Positions 1-8,061 of a DNA stretch of 27,073 nt are shown in pieces (positions within the stretch are counted from its first letter, which is position 1; the number at the start of each line of letters is the position of its first letter). The stretch comes from Sergeia podlipaevii. Lineage: Eukaryota; Euglenozoa; Kinetoplastea; Trypanosomatida; Trypanosomatidae. The position numbers and the translations under genes are program-made. A model generated the notes under the pieces. It saw nothing but the letters and a program-made list of their open reading frames with translations. It did not search any database and was not told the origin of the DNA. The DNA lies in assembly GCA_030849805.1 (NCBI GenBank), contig JASANZ010001954.1, positions 1 to 27,073 on the forward strand. Direction: 5' to 3'.

Positions 1-390
1 AAAAAGAAAGGAAGGGAGGTGTGAAAGCGCCGTTTTCCTATTTACCCGCATTGACACGAATACAATGGAGAGCGAAAAAAAAAAAAGAAAAAGAAAGAAA
101 CGTAGTTATTCTTGCTTGTGAAAGTATTCTTTTCTATCTTCTGCCTTTCCCCCACTTTAAAAATATATGTATATAAAAATATAAATACATGAAAGCCTAT
201 ACATAGATATAGATAGATAGATTTGTGTTTACAACTTAATAGATTAAAAATAATAGAAAAACAAGGAAAATATATATACCTTTTTTTAGAATTACGAACG
301 ACGTTATCCCTTAATAAACAAAAGACTCCTTTTGCGACAGAGCCATTTATCTGGTGCGAGATCTAGTTATATGTATTTACTAGACGATTC
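1..390 (+). other. 5' flank of the first gene, with candidate SL acceptors
   Basis: This AT-rich stretch holds no coding region. It contains TAGA-type microsatellite near 200-223 and a purine-rich start. A strong pyrimidine tract lies at 128-158, and its first downstream AG is at 194-195. A shorter tract (279-287) ends in an AG at 288-289, and another AG follows a CTCCTTTT stretch at 339-340. I cannot choose between these acceptors. With any of them the first ATG in the mRNA is at 371, not 391, so the leader carries an upstream ORF. Confidence 0.6.
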
Positions 391-475
391 ATGGCGGATC
401 TTATCTCTCCTCAACACGGAAAGAATGAGTCTCACGCATTTCTGGATTCAAGACCCTGCCCCCCTCCTCTCGTGA
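371..475 (+). other. Upstream ORF overlapping the first gene's start
   Basis: An ATG at 371 opens a 34-codon frame ending in TGA at 473-475. It is out of frame with the main ORF (ATG at 391) and runs across its start codon. Between each plausible SL acceptor (195, 289 or 340) and 371 there is no other ATG, so scanning ribosomes would meet this one first. Overlapping upstream ORFs generally reduce translation of the main ORF. An alternative is an acceptor at the AG at 365-366 or 382-383, which would remove it, but those sites lack a good pyrimidine tract. I do not claim that the peptide is functional. Confidence 0.5.
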
Positions 476-3400
476 CCTCGTCATCACAGGCACTCGCCAC
501 TCCCCAGCCTGCACGGTATGAAGCGTGCCTACACAGTCTCAAGCGTATTCGATCACTTCAGGAGGAGCAGGCAAGTAGACTGTGCTCCCTTCAACAGAAG
601 CTTTCTTCTTCCTTTTCAGTCATAGATACTGAAGCTGAGGAGGAGGCGGTAGAGAGAACTAGTAAGAGCCGGAGTGGGAAGACAGGGATAGCGGCTAGCC
701 ACACTCGTCGCTCCTCGTCTTTCTCCTCTGCCACGAGCGTTTTTGACCAATTTTTCAGTGGTGGTGATGGCGACGATATAGAAAGCAAATATGTCAATGA
801 AAACAGTAGCAGCAGTGGTGGTGGTGCGCCGGCCACAGTGGTGCGGGATATTGTACGTCTCAAGGTACTTCATGTGAAGCAGCGGAGTGCATTTATAGCT
901 GCCGGCCGCTCTCTAGAGGAGTTACTGCATCAGTTTGATGTCTATTGGCAGAAGCGTGACGCAGGCACTGCTCTTGGTACTGGCGTGCAGCTGAGGGAGA
1001 AGTACGAGCGGGTGAAGCAGCACAAGGAGCAGCTTGACGCATGGATGGGGCTTCAGGAGCAAGCTCTCCACTCCTTAGGTCCTCAGGTACATGCCCTTTA
1101 TTATATCTCTGATGCTGGTGCACAACAGCAACTTCAAATGTCGCGGGTGGGGGCGTTACATGCCAACGGGAAGGAAGAAAGAGAGGGCAAAGCAGCGGAG
1201 GCGAAGAAGAGGGAGGATGTAGAGAGGTACATAAAGGAGCTGCTAGACCTTTGTGACAACATGAGAGTCACGGTTGCTCACACTGAGGACGCGCTTACTT
1301 CCCTGTGCGACCCTAATCCATACGTGAAGGCACGCTATGCTTTACATGAGTGCGATATCAATAGGAAGAGTAGTAGCCAGAGCCCTATCCCTCAACGAAG
1401 GTACTCCACCGTCAACAAGGGGAGCGCACGTACCTCCCCCACCCCTTTACGTGACTCAAACTGTAGGGAAGGCGAGAAGGGGGATGGAACTGTTCTCAGG
1501 AAACTGGCTGCGAAGGGCGTGGCAACGTGGATGGACACAGAAGATTTATCGGGAATTCTTTCCCCACTCACAGAGCTACGTGTAGGCAGCAAGGACAACG
1601 ATGAGCGCGACGCGCACGCTCACGCGCATCGCACCCGAGCTTTCTCTTCCGCTTCAGCTACTTACGACTACCACTCGATGGCCCGCACCGCCGACTGCCC
1701 GCTGAGCAGTGAGCCTACCACCGCGCAGTCATCCGTAGAGCGGGCACTCCTCATGGACCTCAGCGACCTCTCACCACTTCCGCAGCAGCTCCAGATGGAG
1801 CCCTCAGCTCAGCGTCACACCACCACCTCTTCCTCCTCTCATATACCACATGATGATCACGAAGTAAGGTTGCTGCATACAGCACCTCCCATCAACAATG
1901 GCAGCCTTGTCCGGCGCGGTCTCTTTAGGGAAAGTCCTTCCCCTGACGCTCAGTCTCCACACGGCCCCATGCGTGAAGAAAATGAAAATAGGGAGGTGGG
2001 TGCTGCTAGGCACAACGCTGCTACTGCTGCTGGTGATGACGGTGATAGCAGGGAGAATAGTCCGACTTCGGCTTCTCCACGCCTCACGCAGTCGGCGATG
2101 AAGCAGGGCAGCTTAGAGAGTCCTCCAGAACTTCCAGCTTGTAACTGGGGGGCTGAGGAAGGCAAGCTGCTGGCGTTACCTTCTTACATGACGAGAGTGC
2201 AACACAAGCCAACATGGCATGGCGAGGACGATCAGAAGGAGGCGGATGACGAAGGCGGCGAAGCATCGGATCATGAAAGTGGCGTTGGTGACACCCACAA
2301 CGACGCTCGAGGAACTATTCAGCCATTGCCGAGTCAAGACGCAGAGTACATCTATGATGAAAATCATGGAGACATTGAAGAGGTAGAAATGGAAGGGGAG
2401 GCGGAGTCAGGGAAGGAAGTCGTGAATGCATCTCCACACTACTGGCCAATAGTAGGAAGAAATACCGACCATGTTGTCCCATCCACAACGGCAAGTGCGC
2501 GGACGAGTAGCCGCAGTTCTTTTGGCAGCACGCACAGCTCCTTCCCTTCACATGGCTACTACAGACCTCGCCGTGGTAGTAGGTATATAAGTAGACGTAG
2601 CGGGGGCAAGCACAACAACAGCAGCAACAGCAACATCAGCAGCAGCGGCAACAACATCATCGCCATGCATGAAGGAGCGGAAGCATATACGGAAAGATGC
2701 CAGTCGAACACCGCTGCCCCACTTCTGCGAGAGCTGCACCACGCCGTGGATGTGAAGGATGGTATTATCTTACAGCTCCAGGAACTCCTTCTACGTCAAC
2801 AGCAGTTTCAGCAACAGCAGAACCTCTCTCTTGCGTCCTCCTCGGCGCCACCACCACAACCACAATTGTCTCCTTTCTCTTTTATGCACGACTCTACTGC
2901 CTCCATGGAGGAGAACACAAAGAAGACGAAGCACACGAGAGAGGACATTAGAGAGAGTCAAGTGAAGGTAGAGAGACCTGGCTTTGTTTCACATGCGCTA
3001 CAACACGAGCATCAAGGTGCAGCGGAGCAGCAACAGCAGCAGCAGCAAGGGCACGCGCACGACCTCCTCCTCCACCACTCTCACAACGATGTCTGGATAG
3101 ATAAGGCGGTAGCGCTAGAGGAGCAGTGCAGCACTTTGCAAGAACACCTCACAGAAACGAAGGACCGCTGTAGAAGACTTCAGCAAGACAACATTGCCAT
3201 CAAGAAGAGGCTTTTTCTTCTGGAGGAGCGCCACACTCAGCAAACTAGGAAAGATGATACCGAGGGCAGCAGCAGCGTAGAGCACGAGGCAGTACAGTAC
3301 TTGTCACCGTCGTCTTCTCGCTCCCCTTCGCCAAGCGAATATGCTAGCAATGCGCAGACGCATGCGATGCCGAGGGAAGAAGAAAGAGGAGAGCTGTGGG

Positions 3401-5172
3401 GGGAACGGCGTGGACGTAGCAACACTCAGCCGCGCCAGCCCTCCAGTGGTCTTATGGATTGCACCAGAAGTGAAGGGACCTCTCACAATGCATTGCACTT
3501 TTTGTTACACGGGGCAGATTCAAGTGGGAGTCGGTGTGTTGGCGACGATGGTCTCTCTCCGCTGCAGCACGCACGCCAGGCTCTATTCGCCAAACTAAAC
3601 CGTCCCTCAGTGCCTGCAGTAGTGGACCACGGCGAGGACGCGAAGCTTCACCATGAAGGAGGAGTAGAAGAGAGGTACATACAACAAGGACCTTCTACGC
3701 CCAAGGAGCGCGGCACATCACTCGTGGACGTCACGGTTTCTCCGCTCTCTGAGCAGGGACAGCACAGCCCCAATGAGAAGGGTGAGAGCGACCCTACACG
3801 CGACGTGGTGAGAGCTGAGGGGGCCTCACCGGTGCAAAAGACTTTACGTAATGCGAAGGAGCTCCTTCGGCGCTTAGAATCTAAGGCAGGCAGAACAGAA
3901 GCCAAGGAAGGAGAAGAAGAGGAAGAAACCTACATCGAGGCTGGCGGCCCCTCAGCGTTTCTGAAGAAGCTGGCGGTGGGTAAAGACAGAGCCGACGCTG
4001 ATAGGAAGGTCATGTGGCCTCGCAACACACGCGATCGTTATGCACCGCCACAACTCTCCAGGTCCACATCTACTGCTATGCTCTCCGCCTCGGCAGGACC
4101 TAAAAGTCCCGAGTGGACTACTACCACCGACTCCCCACCACCGCCGCCACCACTGATGAACCTATCCCCTTGTTCTGCAGTCACATACTCAACGAGTAAA
4201 GCGCCACGGCCGACTGCACCATCCTTTGAGCTTCCCTCTGGCTCTCAATTCTTTCCTTCTCCCATTCAACAGCAGCAGCGGAGTGTTCATCATTATGCGC
4301 TACGCAACGCATCAGCCATGGCGTCAGCTGTATTAAACTCACATCCGCACCCTTACCTGCAGCAAGGCCGTGTGTTTGACCTTCATGCCTTTCGTCACCC
4401 CACCAGCCTTACCTATGCGACCGCACCCAACGCAGTCGTCTCAGCTGGGCATCCGCAGCAGCAGCAGCAGCTGCAACCAGCGATGATTACGACAACCCCG
4501 TTACCCACAACAGTTGCAGCAGCGGTCCCCTCAGCAGCGACGACGATGACGAAAACGAGCGTCGAGGAAGCCACGTCCCCCATTCCCCAGAGAAGTGACG
4601 CCGCTACGTCTCCCATTCACCTCAGCCTTAAGGACACACAGGGGGTGACACAAGGCGGGATGCATGATGCCTCTGTTCATGTAGCTGCTGTCTCACAGAC
4701 TGATACCTTGCGAGATAGGTCAGAGGGAAGCGTGATGGAGCCTTTCACCACGCTGCCAGCACCACCGCCACAACCTCGCCCTAGCGCACGGGGGTTGCTT
4801 CGGCACAAGCTGCAGGCACAACACCAGGGACTCTTGGAGAGCCATAGGGTTCTCGAAGAGCAGGAGCGGCAGCTAACAGAGAAGCGTCGGGAGGTGACGC
4901 GCCAGCTAGCGGCCGTGGAGCACACCCTGCGTGCCACCGCCTTCCGTGTGAGCAAGAGCACATCCAGCTCTACCAGCAAGAAGGCGGCAGATGGCGGTGG
5001 TCGTGGTGAGCCAAGCCACGCATCCCCGGCGGTTATGAAGAAGAAGCTCACTGGGTTACTGAGCAGATTCGACAGTGCAGAGGCGAAGGTGGCTGGCGAC
5101 CGACGCGCGGTGATGGAGGAGCTGCAGCGTGTTGAGGCACAAGTGAAGCTAATTGACGCTGACATTCTCTAG
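391..5172 (+). CDS. Large coiled-coil, low-complexity protein of unknown function
   Basis: A 1593-residue open frame with an ATG start and TAG stop. I do not recognise a catalytic domain. Helical, coiled-coil-like stretches lie at about residues 40-70, 150-235, 264-305, 902-950, 1469-1518 and 1550-1593. The parts between are rich in Ser, Gln, His and acidic residues and are probably disordered. Simple runs include seven Gln at 880-886 and six Pro at 1249-1254. No signal peptide or membrane segment is visible. The two C-terminal coils are the most regular part and may be the interaction module. Residues 1222-1231 carry an Arg-Ser/Thr motif (core RSTSTA) resembling motifs in the kinesin tail at the other end of the window. 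The make-up fits a cytoskeletal or basal-body scaffold, but that is inference. The ATG at 391 is the first in-frame one; the overlapping upstream ORF makes its use less certain. Confidence 0.88.
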   Translation: MADLISPQHGKNESHAFLDSRPCPPPLVTSSSQALATPQPARYEACLHSLKRIRSLQEEQASRLCSLQQKLSSSFSVIDTEAEEEAVERTSKSRSGKTGIAASHTRRSSSFSSATSVFDQFFSGGDGDDIESKYVNENSSSSGGGAPATVVRDIVRLKVLHVKQRSAFIAAGRSLEELLHQFDVYWQKRDAGTALGTGVQLREKYERVKQHKEQLDAWMGLQEQALHSLGPQVHALYYISDAGAQQQLQMSRVGALHANGKEEREGKAAEAKKREDVERYIKELLDLCDNMRVTVAHTEDALTSLCDPNPYVKARYALHECDINRKSSSQSPIPQRRYSTVNKGSARTSPTPLRDSNCREGEKGDGTVLRKLAAKGVATWMDTEDLSGILSPLTELRVGSKDNDERDAHAHAHRTRAFSSASATYDYHSMARTADCPLSSEPTTAQSSVERALLMDLSDLSPLPQQLQMEPSAQRHTTTSSSSHIPHDDHEVRLLHTAPPINNGSLVRRGLFRESPSPDAQSPHGPMREENENREVGAARHNAATAAGDDGDSRENSPTSASPRLTQSAMKQGSLESPPELPACNWGAEEGKLLALPSYMTRVQHKPTWHGEDDQKEADDEGGEASDHESGVGDTHNDARGTIQPLPSQDAEYIYDENHGDIEEVEMEGEAESGKEVVNASPHYWPIVGRNTDHVVPSTTASARTSSRSSFGSTHSSFPSHGYYRPRRGSRYISRRSGGKHNNSSNSNISSSGNNIIAMHEGAEAYTERCQSNTAAPLLRELHHAVDVKDGIILQLQELLLRQQQFQQQQNLSLASSSAPPPQPQLSPFSFMHDSTASMEENTKKTKHTREDIRESQVKVERPGFVSHALQHEHQGAAEQQQQQQQGHAHDLLLHHSHNDVWIDKAVALEEQCSTLQEHLTETKDRCRRLQQDNIAIKKRLFLLEERHTQQTRKDDTEGSSSVEHEAVQYLSPSSSRSPSPSEYASNAQTHAMPREEERGELWGERRGRSNTQPRQPSSGLMDCTRSEGTSHNALHFLLHGADSSGSRCVGDDGLSPLQHARQALFAKLNRPSVPAVVDHGEDAKLHHEGGVEERYIQQGPSTPKERGTSLVDVTVSPLSEQGQHSPNEKGESDPTRDVVRAEGASPVQKTLRNAKELLRRLESKAGRTEAKEGEEEEETYIEAGGPSAFLKKLAVGKDRADADRKVMWPRNTRDRYAPPQLSRSTSTAMLSASAGPKSPEWTTTTDSPPPPPPLMNLSPCSAVTYSTSKAPRPTAPSFELPSGSQFFPSPIQQQQRSVHHYALRNASAMASAVLNSHPHPYLQQGRVFDLHAFRHPTSLTYATAPNAVVSAGHPQQQQQLQPAMITTTPLPTTVAAAVPSAATTMTKTSVEEATSPIPQRSDAATSPIHLSLKDTQGVTQGGMHDASVHVAAVSQTDTLRDRSEGSVMEPFTTLPAPPPQPRPSARGLLRHKLQAQHQGLLESHRVLEEQERQLTEKRREVTRQLAAVEHTLRATAFRVSKSTSSSTSKKAADGGGRGEPSHASPAVMKKKLTGLLSRFDSAEAKVAGDRRAVMEELQRVEAQVKLIDADIL

Positions 5173-5713
5173 CTCTGGGGGAACTTCCTTTTCTTCTTTC
5201 ACGTGTCTTTCTTCTTTCTTTATATATATATATATATATATGTTCCTCTCTCTCTTGTGATGCTTGTTGATATCTAACGATAGATAGATAAATAGATAGA
5301 TAGAAAGAGAGACATGTACGTACTATTATCATGCTTTTTGTTATTACTATTATTGCTACTGGCTCTTACTATTTAGATATGCATACGCACAACACATTAA
5401 GAAAATAAGTACACATTTTTTCAATAAACAAGGATTTCTTCTGTGTGTTATATATGCAAAGCCCTGCGTGTGTCTGCTTTTTTTTCTTCTCAGATGCTTT
5501 GAGATATCACTTGCAAAAGTATCTGTAGTTGCGCCTTTCTCCTGTTCATCTATGCACACTCAACTGTTGCGCTCCTCCTTCCCTCCCTTCCCCTCTTTTT
5601 TCCATTTGCTTTGTATTTTATTTTACTTTGAAAAAAGCAAATAGAAAATATAGCAAGTGGTCGCCACGCGACTCGTGTTGTTGCACACACGCACACACAC
5701 ACGAGAAACAAAG

Positions 5714-5740
5714 CAACAACAACAACAACAACAACAACAA
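5714..5740 (+). repeat. CAA trinucleotide microsatellite, 9 copies
   Basis: Nine uninterrupted CAA units, read directly. They lie upstream of the predicted SL acceptor of epsilon-tubulin, so they probably fall in the 3' UTR of the preceding mRNA or in the discarded spacer. Confidence 0.95.
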
Positions 5741-5843
5741 CATAGATAAATTGAAAGGAGAAAAAAAAGATAGATACCTTGCAGAAAAGGAGGAGACACC
5801 CCAGACACGTTGACGGAAGTTTCTCATTTATATATACTAAAAG

Positions 5844-5870
5844 TCTCTTTCTCTTTCATATACAAACTAG
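5844..5870 (+). promoter_or_regulatory. Predicted SL trans-splice acceptor, epsilon-tubulin
   Basis: A pyrimidine tract (5844-5857) is followed by the first AG at 5869-5870. This would leave a 56-nt 5' UTR with no ATG before the start codon at 5927. That UTR would consist largely of nine CA and seven TA dinucleotides (5888-5919). Confidence 0.65.
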
Positions 5871-5887
5871 AATAAATCAATAACAAT

Positions 5888-5919
<32 letters not shown>

Positions 5920-5926
5920 GAAGCAA

Positions 5927-7351
5927 ATGCCTCGGGAAATAATTACTGTGCAGGTTGGTCAGTGCGGTAATCAACTCGGGCTTCGCTGGTGGGATGTCCT
6001 CTTGCAAGAGCACAAGGCTCACCCCCAGTACGCAGAGGCTCGCGACGCCCTCTTTGACACTACTGTGTCTAGCGGGGCAAGCAAGGGGGGTGTCCTCAAG
6101 GCTCGTTGCGTGGCAGTTGACATGGAGGAGGGAGTGCTCCAGTCTATGCTCCGGGGCCCTCTAAAAGGACTTTTTGACAGTAACACATTTGTCTCGGACG
6201 TGAGTGGCGCAGGCAACAACTGGGCTGTAGGTCATATGGAGTACGGAGATAAGTATATTGACACCATCGCTGATACCGTGCGCGCGCAGGTTGAGCGATG
6301 CGATTGCATTCAGTCCTTCTTTGTCATGCACTCGATGAGTGGAGGTACAGGCTCAGGACTTGGTACCCGCGTGCTAGGCATGCTGGAAGACGAGTTTCCC
6401 CATGTCTTTCGCATCTGCCCAGTGGTGATGCCTTCTGTAGTGGACGATGTGGTGACCGCACCGTACAACAGCTGCTTTGCCCTCAAGGAACTCATCGAGC
6501 ACGCTGACTGCGTGCTTCCGTTAGATAACGACGCACTGGCGCGTATGGCAGATCGCGCATCCGGCACCACGCAGCGTGGCGCGGGTGTCACCACGGTGCC
6601 TCAGGCGCCTTCCTCCTTTAACGCGGCTCACCCAACTGGCACAAAGGGGCTTCCGTATGATTCTATGAACGCACTCGTGGCGCAGATGCTGAGCAATCTA
6701 ACGTGTGCGATGCGGTTTCCAGGCCCGCTGAACATGGATATCAACGAAGTAACCGCTAACCTAGTTCCCTTTCCCCGTCTTCACATGCTCACTGCTGCTA
6801 TTGCCCCACTGAGTGTCTCGAAGCGCCACGCGCAGACTGGGCCTCGCACCGTGGACACCATGATCTCCGCGTGCCTTGAGAAGGAGCATCAGTTTGTAGA
6901 TGTGTATCACGATCATGGTGCCTCTGCAGTGGGAAGAGACGCAGGCACTAACTTGGCAACTGCGTTGATTGCACGTGGGCCTCAGATCACCGTTGGCGAC
7001 TTGGTCCGCAATGTTGGGAAACTGCGAGAGCGGCTGAGGCTTCCGTACTGGAACGAGGATGGATTTAAGACGGCGCTGTGTGGGGTGAGCCCTCTAGGTC
7101 ACAATGACTCTGTGCTCATGTTATCAAACAGCTGCTCGATAGCGACAAAGGTGAGGAGCATGCGTGACAAGTTCATGAAGCTCTACTCTGTGCGCTCGCA
7201 CGTGCACCACTACGAGCAGTACCTTTCTCTCGCATACTTTGACAACACAGCAGAGGTTATACAAACGATGGTGGACGACTACATGTACCTTGACACCGCC
7301 AAGGCACCCAAGGATGTCCCAAGGAGCATGAGGGATCTTCTCTACTATTAG
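5927..7351 (+). CDS. Epsilon-tubulin
   Basis: A 474-residue tubulin, close to the usual epsilon length of about 475. Tubulin nucleotide-binding signatures are intact: GQCGNQ at 11-16 and GGTGSGLG at 139-146. Epsilon-type features include DMEEGV at 65-70, where alpha and beta tubulins have a DLEP-type motif, and GAGNNWAVGH at 94-103. The segment HADCVLPLDN and the C-terminal part (LRERLRLPYWNEDGFKTALC) also match epsilon rather than gamma, delta or zeta. The C-terminus lacks the acidic tail of axonemal tubulins. In eukaryotes epsilon-tubulin acts in centriole and basal-body maturation and triplet microtubule stability, so a basal-body role is expected here. It sits between the unknown coiled-coil gene and the LRR gene, all on the same strand. 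The ATG at 5927 is the first after the predicted acceptor. Confidence 0.95.
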   Translation: MPREIITVQVGQCGNQLGLRWWDVLLQEHKAHPQYAEARDALFDTTVSSGASKGGVLKARCVAVDMEEGVLQSMLRGPLKGLFDSNTFVSDVSGAGNNWAVGHMEYGDKYIDTIADTVRAQVERCDCIQSFFVMHSMSGGTGSGLGTRVLGMLEDEFPHVFRICPVVMPSVVDDVVTAPYNSCFALKELIEHADCVLPLDNDALARMADRASGTTQRGAGVTTVPQAPSSFNAAHPTGTKGLPYDSMNALVAQMLSNLTCAMRFPGPLNMDINEVTANLVPFPRLHMLTAAIAPLSVSKRHAQTGPRTVDTMISACLEKEHQFVDVYHDHGASAVGRDAGTNLATALIARGPQITVGDLVRNVGKLRERLRLPYWNEDGFKTALCGVSPLGHNDSVLMLSNSCSIATKVRSMRDKFMKLYSVRSHVHHYEQYLSLAYFDNTAEVIQTMVDDYMYLDTAKAPKDVPRSMRDLLYY

Positions 7352-7666
7352 AAGGCCACTTGCACATGCATATTTATTATTATTATTATTTGTTGTTTAT
7401 GTGCCGCTATCATCATCGTTTTTTTTTTTGTTTGCTTGTTTTCTACCAAGACAAGAAGTGGAATTCTCTGCTTTCTTTTGTTGCTGTTGCGTTTATGTTT
7501 ATGCATGCATGCATGCCTGGCTTTACTTTCAGGAGATTGCCTTTCTATAAATGCTTATGTACAGATAAAGGCTAATATATATATTATTCTATTGTATATT
7601 TATTTATTTATTTTTCGTTTCTTCTCTTTCTCTCCCTCTCTTGGTTGAAAATGCATATTGTTATTA

Positions 7667-7736
7667 TTTTTTTAAAAAAAAATAACACTTTGACTACGCT
7701 GCTGTGTGCGTTTCATAAATTTTTTTTAAAAAAAAA
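7667..7736 (+). repeat. Two T(7-8)A9 blocks about 53 bp apart
   Basis: T7A9 lies at 7667-7682 and T8A9 at 7720-7736. Each is a self-complementary T-run/A-run junction. A third T7A9 copy lies at 12387-12402 in another intergenic region. Homopolymers are common in this DNA, but a T-run switching exactly into an equally long A-run is not simply a single homopolymer. Confidence 0.7.
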
Positions 7737-7812
7737 TAGCCTTAAAGCGAAAAAAAATAAAAAGCATAACAAAGAAGTCTAACTATCACAAGCAACTGCG
7801 ATACATCTAATC

Positions 7813-7869
7813 AGCTGAAGCAATTCCTTTCTTTCAAGCAATCCTTGTGAAAGAAATACAACTTCAGCT
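7813..7869 (+). other. Compound inverted repeat (candidate structured RNA element)
   Basis: Outer stem: AGCTGAAG (7813-7820) pairs perfectly with CTTCAGCT (7862-7869). Inner stem: TTTCTTTCAAG (7828-7838) pairs with CTTG (7844-7847) and AAAGAAA (7850-7856), with a two-base bulge at 7848-7849 and a five-base loop at 7839-7843. An internal loop of 7 and 5 bases separates the stems. In total 19 base pairs form in 57 nt. It ends 147 nt upstream of the predicted SL acceptor of the LRR gene, so it may be the 3' end of the epsilon-tubulin mRNA. Function is unknown. Confidence 0.6.
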
Positions 7870-7949
7870 AATATATATATATATACAAATATATATACAA
7901 AGCAAAGAAAAGAAAAGGAAAGAAAAAGTGTTGACTCACACTTTTGTGT

Positions 7950-7956
<7 letters not shown>

Positions 7957-7981
<25 letters not shown>

Positions 7982-7988
7982 GCGCGCG
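7957..7988 (+). repeat. CA microsatellite (12 copies) followed by CG (4 copies)
   Basis: Twelve CA units run directly into four CG units, just upstream of the CT tract that forms the predicted SL acceptor. A frame reading through it as His-Thr repeats begins at GTG (7948) and is not a real protein start. Confidence 0.95.
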
Positions 7989-7996
7989 CAACAGAA

Positions 7997-8016
7997 CTCT
8001 CTCTCTCTCTTTCCAG
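7997..8016 (+). promoter_or_regulatory. Predicted SL trans-splice acceptor, LRR gene
   Basis: A run of seven CT units followed by TTCCAG gives a very canonical acceptor, AG at 8015-8016. The resulting 5' UTR would be 45 nt and contains no ATG before 8062. This supports starting the LRR protein at 8062 rather than at the in-frame GTG at 7948. Confidence 0.75.
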
Positions 8017-8061
8017 CCTCTTTACCAGCATCATAGCTTTCTTTTCTTTCTTTCTATACAA

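Larger units (their letters stand above)
5173..5926 (+). other. Intergenic region before epsilon-tubulin
   Basis: No coding region is supported here. The stretch holds the 3' UTR of the first gene and the 5' leader of epsilon-tubulin. It contains a TA run near 5220-5241, a TAGA-type microsatellite near 5280-5305, a CAA run at 5714-5740, and CA/TA runs at 5888-5919. A 7-bp inverted repeat (CTCGTGT at 5672-5678 with ACACGAG at 5699-5705) lies about 165 nt upstream of the predicted acceptor. The open frame that translates the CAA run into poly-Asn is not a convincing gene. Confidence 0.7.
7352..8061 (+). other. Intergenic region between epsilon-tubulin and the LRR gene
   Basis: No coding region is supported. 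Visible elements are four ATGC units (7501-7516), two T(7-8)A9 blocks (7667-7682 and 7720-7736), a compound inverted repeat (7813-7869), TA runs, twelve CA units (7957-7980), CG units, and a CT run ending in the predicted SL acceptor. Confidence 0.75.

Noticed and set aside
5529..5813. 94-codon frame encoding poly-Asn
   Set aside because: The Asn run is the CAA microsatellite in another frame (AAC), there is no acceptor before it, and the frame has no other coding character.
7813..7887. The compound hairpin as an H/ACA-type guide RNA
   Set aside because: The internal loop is pocket-like and its 5' side is complementary to GGAATTG, a stretch found in small-subunit rRNA, but no U sits at the required target position and the nearest ACA is about 24 nt from the pocket, further than the usual 14-16. 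No AGA box follows closely. Kept only as a structured element of unknown role.
7948..8061. N-terminal extension of the LRR frame encoding His-Thr repeats
   Set aside because: The frame starts at GTG, translates CA microsatellite DNA, and lies mostly upstream of a canonical splice acceptor at 8016. The first ATG is at 8062.
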